NCBI GenBank assembly: GCA_964449175.1
Contig: CAYUYH010000027.1
Coordinates: 1-16,115 of the forward strand
DNA: 16,115 nt
Origin: CAYUYH01 sp964449175
Lineage (GTDB): Bacteria; Planctomycetota; Phycisphaerae; SM23-33
Reading direction: 5' to 3'
Below the pieces are notes generated by a model, which saw only the letters and a program-made list of their open reading frames with translations, ran no database searches and was not told where the DNA came from. Numbering within the stretch: position 1 is the stretch's first letter; each line of letters opens with the position of its first letter. Positions 12,154-16,115 of the stretch are shown here, piece after piece. Both the position numbers and the translations under genes were made by a program.

Positions 12154-13529
12154 GACTCGGCCCCGATGGCTGCGCAGATGGCCTCGATGTCGTCGGCGAC
12201 CGGGATCGGCATGTTGGCGTAGAGGCGCTCGCCGGCGACCTCCTTGCCCTTGGCGCAGGCGCCGGTGTGGTAGCCGACGGTGGCGTCGGGGTCTTTCAGC
12301 GGATGGCCCGTCAGCACGCAGACGATCCTGGCGGCCGGGTCGATCACGCCCTCGCTGATCAGCAGCTTCGCACCGGCGACCGACGCCGCCGACGCCGGCT
12401 CGCAGCCCAGGCCGACCCGCCCGACCTGCGCCTTGGCGTTCAGGATGTGCTCGTCGCTGACCGCGCGGACCACGCCGTCGCAGACGCTCAGCGCCCGCAG
12501 GCACTTGGCCGCGTTGACGGGCCGGGCGATCTCGATGGCCGAGGCAATGGTGTGCGGCAGGCGGTTGGTGTCGTCCTGCCACTTCCAGTCGGCGTCTATG
12601 GCCGGGCGGTCGTAGTTGCCGCCGTTCCAGGTGAGCTTCTTGGCGTTGACCAGCCGGTCCAGCGTGTCGGCCCCGGTGGAGTTGATAACGGCCAGCCGCG
12701 GCACGCGGTCGATCAGGCCCAGATCCTTCAGCTCCATGAACGCCTTACCGAAGGCGGAGCTGTTGCCCAGGTTGCCGCCGGGCACGACGATCCAGTCGGG
12801 CGCCCGCCAGCCCAGGCCCTCCAACACGCGGTACATGATTGTCTTCTGGCCCTCCAGGCGGAAGGGATTGACCGAGTTGACCAGGTAGAGGTTCAGGCGG
12901 GCGCACGCCTCTTTCACGCGGCGCATGCATGCGTCGAAGTCGCCGGCGACCTGGAGTGTCTTGGCCCCGTAGTCCAGCGCCTGGGCGAGCTTGCCGAAGG
13001 CGATTCGCCCGGAGCCGACGAACACGATCGCCTGCATGCCGGTGTGCGCGGCGTAGAGCGCCAGCGAGGCGGATGTGTTGCCGGTAGACGCGCACGCGAC
13101 GCGCTTCGCGCCGACCATCCGCGCGTGGCTGAACGCGGCCGACATGCCGTTGTCCTTGAACGAGCCGGACGGGTTCAGCCCCTCGTACTGAAGGAACAGC
13201 CCGCCCGATTTCGCGCCGACGTACTTGGCGATGCCGTCGTTGCGCTGGAGGATGGTCTGGCCCTCGCCGATTGTGACGCGCTGCTCGTCGCCGCAGAAGT
13301 CCAGCAGCTCGCGGAACCGCCAGACGCCGGAGAAGTCAAGCCGGTCGGTCCGGTTTGCCCATCGCTTCGCGAAGTCGGCCAGCTTGGCCGGCGGGCTGCA
13401 CTTGGACCAGTCGTAGGCCACGTCCAGCAGGTCGCCGCACTTCGGGCAGGCCACCAGCACTTCCCCCACGTCAAACGTCGCGCCGCACGCGGCGTTTACG
13501 CACCGTTGGAACGCCTTCTGGCTGCTCAT
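12150..13529 (-). CDS. thrC: Threonine synthase
   Basis: This PLP enzyme converts O-phosphohomoserine to threonine. The 459-aa product has an N-terminal zinc-ribbon-like segment with Cys10, Cys15, Cys28 and Cys31 (CVNAAC, CPKC). The PLP-binding Lys125 lies in EGLNPSGSFKDNGM, the phosphate-gripping STGNTSAS at 148-155, and the glycine-rich VVPGGNLGNSSAFGKA further on. The C-terminal region has GLGCEPASAASVAG and VLTGHPLKDP, typical of this enzyme. The ATG at 13529 has GAGGA 4 nt upstream. A good promoter lies upstream (13570-13598) and the leader contains a palindrome. The gene's stop overlaps the GH28 start, and dapB follows, so the three probably form a transcription unit. Confidence 0.96.
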   Translation of the reverse strand: MSSQKAFQRCVNAACGATFDVGEVLVACPKCGDLLDVAYDWSKCSPPAKLADFAKRWANRTDRLDFSGVWRFRELLDFCGDEQRVTIGEGQTILQRNDGIAKYVGAKSGGLFLQYEGLNPSGSFKDNGMSAAFSHARMVGAKRVACASTGNTSASLALYAAHTGMQAIVFVGSGRIAFGKLAQALDYGAKTLQVAGDFDACMRRVKEACARLNLYLVNSVNPFRLEGQKTIMYRVLEGLGWRAPDWIVVPGGNLGNSSAFGKAFMELKDLGLIDRVPRLAVINSTGADTLDRLVNAKKLTWNGGNYDRPAIDADWKWQDDTNRLPHTIASAIEIARPVNAAKCLRALSVCDGVVRAVSDEHILNAKAQVGRVGLGCEPASAASVAGAKLLISEGVIDPAARIVCVLTGHPLKDPDATVGYHTGACAKGKEVAGERLYANMPIPVADDIEAICAAIGAES

Positions 13530-13541
13530 GTCGTCCTCGTG

Positions 13542-13560
13542 TGAACCGCAGTCCGGTTCA
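13542..13560 (-). promoter_or_regulatory. Palindrome in the thrC leader (possible operator)
   Basis: TGAACCG-CAGTC-CGGTTCA is a perfect 7-bp inverted repeat with a 5-nt centre, lying between the predicted thrC transcription start and its SD. The half-site context GTGAACCGC recurs at 13594-13602, overlapping the -35 box. The arrangement fits a repressor binding two places at the promoter, or a leader hairpin. The cognate regulator is unknown. Confidence 0.35.
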
Positions 13561-13569
13561 AGGGAGGAG

Positions 13570-13598
13570 ATGGTACAGCAATTCGCCGGAAATGTGAA
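13570..13598 (-). promoter_or_regulatory. Candidate thrC promoter
   Basis: On the - strand TTCACA (13593-13598, five of six consensus bases) is followed after exactly 17 nt by TACCAT (13570-13575, four of six). The predicted start is near 13563, leaving a leader of about 34 nt with the palindrome and the SD. Confidence 0.5.
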
Positions 13599-13630
13599 CC
13601 GCCTGCCGCCCGACGTGAAGAAACGCCAAC

Positions 13631-13657
13631 CACAAAGGGCACAGAGAACACAAAGGG
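13631..13657. repeat. Three tandem 9-bp repeats (CACAAAGGG type)
   Basis: CACAAAGGG, CACAGAGAA, CACAAAGGG follow one another in 9-bp register. The stretch is A-rich and stands out from the GC-rich surroundings. It lies in the 206-nt spacer between rhomboid and thrC. Confidence 0.65.
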
Positions 13658-13696
13658 AAACGAGAATAAGTCAACAGCTCAAGACCCTCCCACCCG

Positions 13697-13728
13697 AACA
13701 GCCTAACAGTCTAAAGGCCTAACAGCCT
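13697..13728. repeat. Four tandem 8-bp repeats (AACAGCCT type)
   Basis: AACAGCCT, AACAGTCT, AAAGGCCT, AACAGCCT follow in perfect 8-bp register, ending 8 nt before the rhomboid stop codon. Together with the 9-bp array 40 nt away this gives two different short-period arrays in one spacer. Confidence 0.75.
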
Positions 13729-13735
13729 GTTTCTC

Positions 13736-14638
13736 TCAGAGGTGGTCGATGCGATTGTCTTCGTCGCGTTGTTTCTTGGTGGCCTGCTGGAGCGTGCGGC
13801 GTTCCTTGTCGGTCAGGCTCGTCAGGCCCTGGTTGCGGATCTTGTCCAGTATGCGGTCGATCTCGGCCTGCTCGGCCTGGCGCTGCTTGACGGTCTTCTC
13901 CCACGCGCCCTGCTGGATCTGCCGTCGGAAGTCGGCTCTGGCCTCGCCCAAGCGGGGCAAGACCCATATCCACATCGCCGCGGCCGCCGCCCCGCCCAGG
14001 TGGGCCGCTTGACTGAACGCGTCGGGAGTGACGCCGCCGCTCAGCGCCCCCAGCACGGTCATTATCATCACGCCGAAGATCAGCACAGCCGCCAGGCGAA
14101 TCGGCACGGGGAAGAACAGTATCAGCAGCCTGAAGTGCGGGAACAGCACAGCCGCCGCCAGCACGATCGCGTAGACGCCGCCGGACGCCCCGATGATCGG
14201 CACGTTCGGGTCCAGGCGCATCGCCGCGGCCATGATCACGTAGGCGATGCCGGCCACCACGCCGCATGACAGGTAGAACTTCAGGAAGCGATTGCTGCCC
14301 CAGTGCGTCTCAAGCGGCGTGCCCAGCATGTACACGCCAAGCATGTTCAGCGCGATATGCCAGATCCACCCCGTGCTGTGGAGGAACTGGAACGTGATGT
14401 ATCGCCAGGGCTGCCAGAAGTCTCGCACGGTCACGCCCAGGTACCAGCTCAGCGGGCCAGTGCCGCTGTCGCGGGTGGCCAGGTCCCAGACGATCTGGAT
14501 CAGGAAGACGCCCAGATTGACGATCAGCAGCCACTTGACCGCCGGCGTCGGTCGCGGCAGGCCTATGCTTATCCCGCCGCCCCGGCGGAAGCCGCCGCCG
14601 CCATCGTGCCGCATGTAAGGCCGGTCACTAAGTGGCAT
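13736..14638 (-). CDS. Rhomboid-family intramembrane serine protease
   Basis: The 300-aa membrane protein has about six hydrophobic segments between residues 33 and 229. The catalytic serine is Ser152 in GASGGVYAI and the catalytic histidine His213 in AAHLGGAAAA. The HxxxN oxyanion motif is His94-Asn98 (HIALNMLG). The N-terminus is Gly/Arg-rich (GGGGFRRGGG). The cytosolic tail (230-300) is charged and helical and ends in ILDKIRNQGLTSLTDKERRT, a conserved C-terminal element of many bacterial rhomboids. These proteases cut transmembrane substrates in the inner membrane; the substrate is not known. The ATG at 14638 overlaps the end of the nudix gene by 11 nt, with GGAGG 11 nt upstream, so it is co-expressed with that gene. 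Confidence 0.95.
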   Translation of the reverse strand: MPLSDRPYMRHDGGGGFRRGGGISIGLPRPTPAVKWLLIVNLGVFLIQIVWDLATRDSGTGPLSWYLGVTVRDFWQPWRYITFQFLHSTGWIWHIALNMLGVYMLGTPLETHWGSNRFLKFYLSCGVVAGIAYVIMAAAMRLDPNVPIIGASGGVYAIVLAAAVLFPHFRLLILFFPVPIRLAAVLIFGVMIMTVLGALSGGVTPDAFSQAAHLGGAAAAAMWIWVLPRLGEARADFRRQIQQGAWEKTVKQRQAEQAEIDRILDKIRNQGLTSLTDKERRTLQQATKKQRDEDNRIDHL

Positions 14639-15176
14639 CGGTTCGCTCGCCTCCCAGCCAGTACAGGGTCAGTGCGGAGATGGTCTTCGCGTCGCGAATC
14701 GTGCCGTCGGCCACCATGCCGCGGACGGCTGCGTCGGCGTGGACCTCGACGGTGATCTCCTCGTATCGCTCGAGATCCTGGGCGCCGCGGGTCAGGCCGG
14801 TGGCCAGGTAGGCGTGGATGTACTCATCGCTCAGCCCCGGGCCGGTGTAGAAGCCGCCCAACTTGGCGACCTTGGCCACCGTGTAGCCGGCCTCCTCGGT
14901 CAGCTCGCGGGCGGCGCAGTCGGCTGGGTCTTCGCCGTCCTCCAGGCAGCCGGCCGGCAGCTCGTACAAGTTCTCCTGGACGGCGAACCGCCAGTTGCGG
15001 ATCAGCACCAGACGTCCGCCGTCCAGCACCGGCACGACGATGGCCGCCCCTGGGTAGTGGATGTAGTCCCGCTGGATGAGCTGCCCGTCGCCCATCGCCA
15101 GGTGGACCTTGTGCACCTTGGCGATGATGCCGTCGAAGACCAACTCGTCGCGTGCGAACCTCTCTCCCGTTGCCAT
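14628..15176 (-). CDS. Nudix hydrolase, ADP-ribose pyrophosphatase type
   Basis: The 182-aa product has a complete Nudix box at 76-98 (G76, E82, R90-E91-L92, E94-E95, G97, Y98), which binds the metal and hydrolyses a nucleoside diphosphate linked to another group. A proline sits 16 residues after the box glycine (Pro113 in YTGPGLSDE), the position reported as typical of ADP-ribose pyrophosphatases, and YELPAG precedes the box as in NudF. ADP-ribose is thus the likely substrate, though ADP-sugars are possible. The ATG at 15176 has no SD, but a near-consensus promoter ends 8 nt upstream, suggesting a leaderless mRNA; the frame stays open to 15356, but that extension is Arg-rich and non-conserved. 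It overlaps the rhomboid gene by 11 nt. Confidence 0.92.
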   Translation of the reverse strand: MATGERFARDELVFDGIIAKVHKVHLAMGDGQLIQRDYIHYPGAAIVVPVLDGGRLVLIRNWRFAVQENLYELPAGCLEDGEDPADCAARELTEEAGYTVAKVAKLGGFYTGPGLSDEYIHAYLATGLTRGAQDLERYEEITVEVHADAAVRGMVADGTIRDAKTISALTLYWLGGERTDAT

Positions 15177-15184
15177 GGCCTGGA

Positions 15185-15213
15185 AGTATATGCCCCCCAG
15201 AGGCCGCTGACAA
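15185..15213 (-). promoter_or_regulatory. Strong sigma70-like promoter, likely leaderless, for nudix-rhomboid
   Basis: On the - strand TTGTCA (15208-15213) and TATACT (15185-15190) are separated by exactly 17 nt; each matches five of six consensus bases. The nudix ATG begins 9 nt past the -10 box, so the transcript would start on the start codon or a few bases before it. The 15177-15312 spacer otherwise holds only the weaker dxr promoter candidate. Confidence 0.6.
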
Positions 15214-15258
15214 CGCCGGCGACGGGCGGCAGGTCGGCAGGGCGCGGCGGCTTTGGCC

Positions 15259-15286
15259 TTGTGGGGGGCGGCTGATCGGTTAAGAT
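15259..15286 (+). promoter_or_regulatory. Weak candidate dxr promoter
   Basis: TTGTGG (15259-15264) is followed after 16 nt by TAAGAT (15281-15286). Transcription would start near 15293, about 20 nt before the GTG of dxr. Only three and four bases match consensus, so this is tentative. Confidence 0.22.
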
Positions 15287-15312
15287 GATGTCCGCGACCC
15301 CCTCGAATACAC

Positions 15313-16115
15313 GTGGAATCCAAGCGCATCTGCATCCTGGGATCGACCGGCAGCATCGGTCGTCAGAGTCTGGAGGTCATCGCCGCGGCGGAGACGCTGC
15401 GGGCGTGCGGGCTGGCGGCGCGGTGCAATTGGCGGCTGCTGGCCGCCCAGGCCGAGCGGTTTCGCCCGGACGCGGTGGCCATCTGCGACGAGGCGGCGGG
15501 CGAGCAGTTGCAGCCGCTGTTGCCGCGCGGCGTGGAGCTGCTGGCCGGCGCGGATGCGATGTGCGAGCTGGTCGGCCGCTGCCGATGCGACGTGGTGCTT
15601 TCGGGCGTGGTGGGCTCGGCTGGGCTGGCGCCCACGCTGGCGGCGATCCAGACGGGCGCGACGCTGGCCATCGCCAACAAGGAGACGCTGGTGATGGCCG
15701 GGGCGATCGTGATGCCCGCGGCCCGCGCCGCCGGCGTCGCCGTCCTGCCCGTCGACAGCGAACACTCTGCCATCTTCCAGTGTCTCGCCGCCGGCAGGCG
15801 AGCCGAGGTCGCCCGCGTGGTGATCACGTCCTCCGGCGGCGCGCTGCGAGACCTAGACGGCCAGGCCGCCGAACGGGCCACCGTCGCCGACGCCCTGAAC
15901 CACCCCACCTGGCGGATGGGCCCGAAGATCACCATCGACTCGGCCACCTTGATGAACAAGGCGCTGGAGATAATCGAGGCCCACTGGCTGTTCGACCTGG
16001 CGGCTGAGCAGATCGAAGTGGTTCTGCACCCGCAGAGCATAGTGCACTCGTACGTGGAGTTTCGCGACGGATCGGTGATCGCCCAGATGAGCCAGCCGGA
16101 CATGTCCCTGCCGAT
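15313..16115 (+). CDS. dxr: 1-deoxy-D-xylulose 5-phosphate reductoisomerase (partial, 3' end missing)
   Basis: Dxr makes 2-C-methylerythritol 4-phosphate from DXP with NADPH, the first committed MEP step. The window holds the first 267 residues; the usual length is about 390, so the C-terminal domain is cut by the window edge. Visible are the NADPH motif LGSTGSIGRQSLEVI (9-23), ANKETLVMAG (121-130), the metal ligands Asp148 and Glu150 in PVDSEHSAIFQ, Glu219 in MNKALEIIEAH, the flexible-loop HPTWRMGPKITIDSATL (197-213), and HPQSIVHSYVEF. The start is GTG at 15313: an in-frame TGA lies 27 nt upstream and there is no ATG between. No SD precedes it. It is divergent from the nudix gene. Confidence 0.95.
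   Translation, partial: MESKRICILGSTGSIGRQSLEVIAAAETLRACGLAARCNWRLLAAQAERFRPDAVAICDEAAGEQLQPLLPRGVELLAGADAMCELVGRCRCDVVLSGVVGSAGLAPTLAAIQTGATLAIANKETLVMAGAIVMPAARAAGVAVLPVDSEHSAIFQCLAAGRRAEVARVVITSSGGALRDLDGQAAERATVADALNHPTWRMGPKITIDSATLMNKALEIIEAHWLFDLAAEQIEVVLHPQSIVHSYVEFRDGSVIAQMSQPDMSLP

Noticed and set aside
12154..12582. N-terminal extension of the GH28 reading frame into thrC (643 aa in total)
   Set aside because: The extra residues are out-of-frame thrC sequence; the GTG overlapping the thrC stop gives a normal GH28 N-terminus.
12267..13544. 425-codon + strand frame antisense to thrC
   Set aside because: thrC has all catalytic motifs on the other strand; this frame is rich in Val, Gln, His and Arg without any recognisable domain.
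1..16115. CRISPR arrays, tRNA/rRNA genes, integrase or transposase genes
   Set aside because: No repeat-spacer structure, tRNA cloverleaf, or rRNA segment was seen, and none of the frames shows a DDE, Y1 or integrase signature. Reading by eye cannot exclude a very divergent tRNA-like sequence.

Overview
This window looks like chromosomal DNA from a GC-rich, diderm (Gram-negative-type) bacterium. It carries Mla/MCE lipid-transport genes, a lipoprotein-type signal peptide, cell-wall amidase, a UDP-sugar dehydrogenase of the polysaccharide type, and the MEP isoprenoid pathway. A planctomycete (Phycisphaerae-like) source is my inference, from the gene style and from short dispersed intergenic repeats: 7-, 8- and 9-bp tandem arrays and GGTGGNACAG hairpins. 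It is not proven by any single marker. I saw no rRNA, tRNA, CRISPR array, transposase or phage gene.

Layout. On the + strand the window opens with the last 48 codons of an N-acetylmuramoyl-L-alanine amidase, followed by two small overlapping unknown ORFs. On the - strand follow a WbpA-type UDP-GlcNAc 6-dehydrogenase and ispG. ilvC is divergent from ispG on the + strand and ends at a terminator-like hairpin. From 4333 to 15176 every gene is on the - strand. In transcription order these are nudix hydrolase and rhomboid protease (overlapping); thrC, GH28 polygalacturonase-like hydrolase and dapB; nfi (endonuclease V); then a compact cluster of HEAT lipoprotein, RsbW-like kinase/STAS fusion, mlaE, mlaF, mlaD and possibly a small two-helix membrane protein. 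The window ends inside dxr on the + strand.

How the genes fit together. ispG and dxr are two steps of the MEP pathway. ilvC (branched chain), thrC (threonine) and dapB (lysine/diaminopimelate) make amino acids and the peptidoglycan cross-link amino acid. The mla cluster should encode an inner-membrane ABC lipid transporter. Its most unusual feature is the gene upstream of mlaE: in one uninterrupted frame it joins a SpoIIAB/RsbW-like kinase domain to a SpoIIAA/MlaB-like STAS domain. It is coupled by an ATGA overlap to the HEAT lipoprotein and lies 1 nt from mlaE. This suggests, but does not prove, phosphorylation-controlled lipid transport.

Other points of interest are a ketol-acid reductoisomerase whose cofactor loop lacks the usual NADPH-binding residues, two genes (ispG and nudix) with good -10 boxes placed so close to the ATG that leaderless mRNAs are likely, a GH28 enzyme without a signal peptide inside an aspartate-family amino-acid gene group, and several families of short repeats at gene ends.
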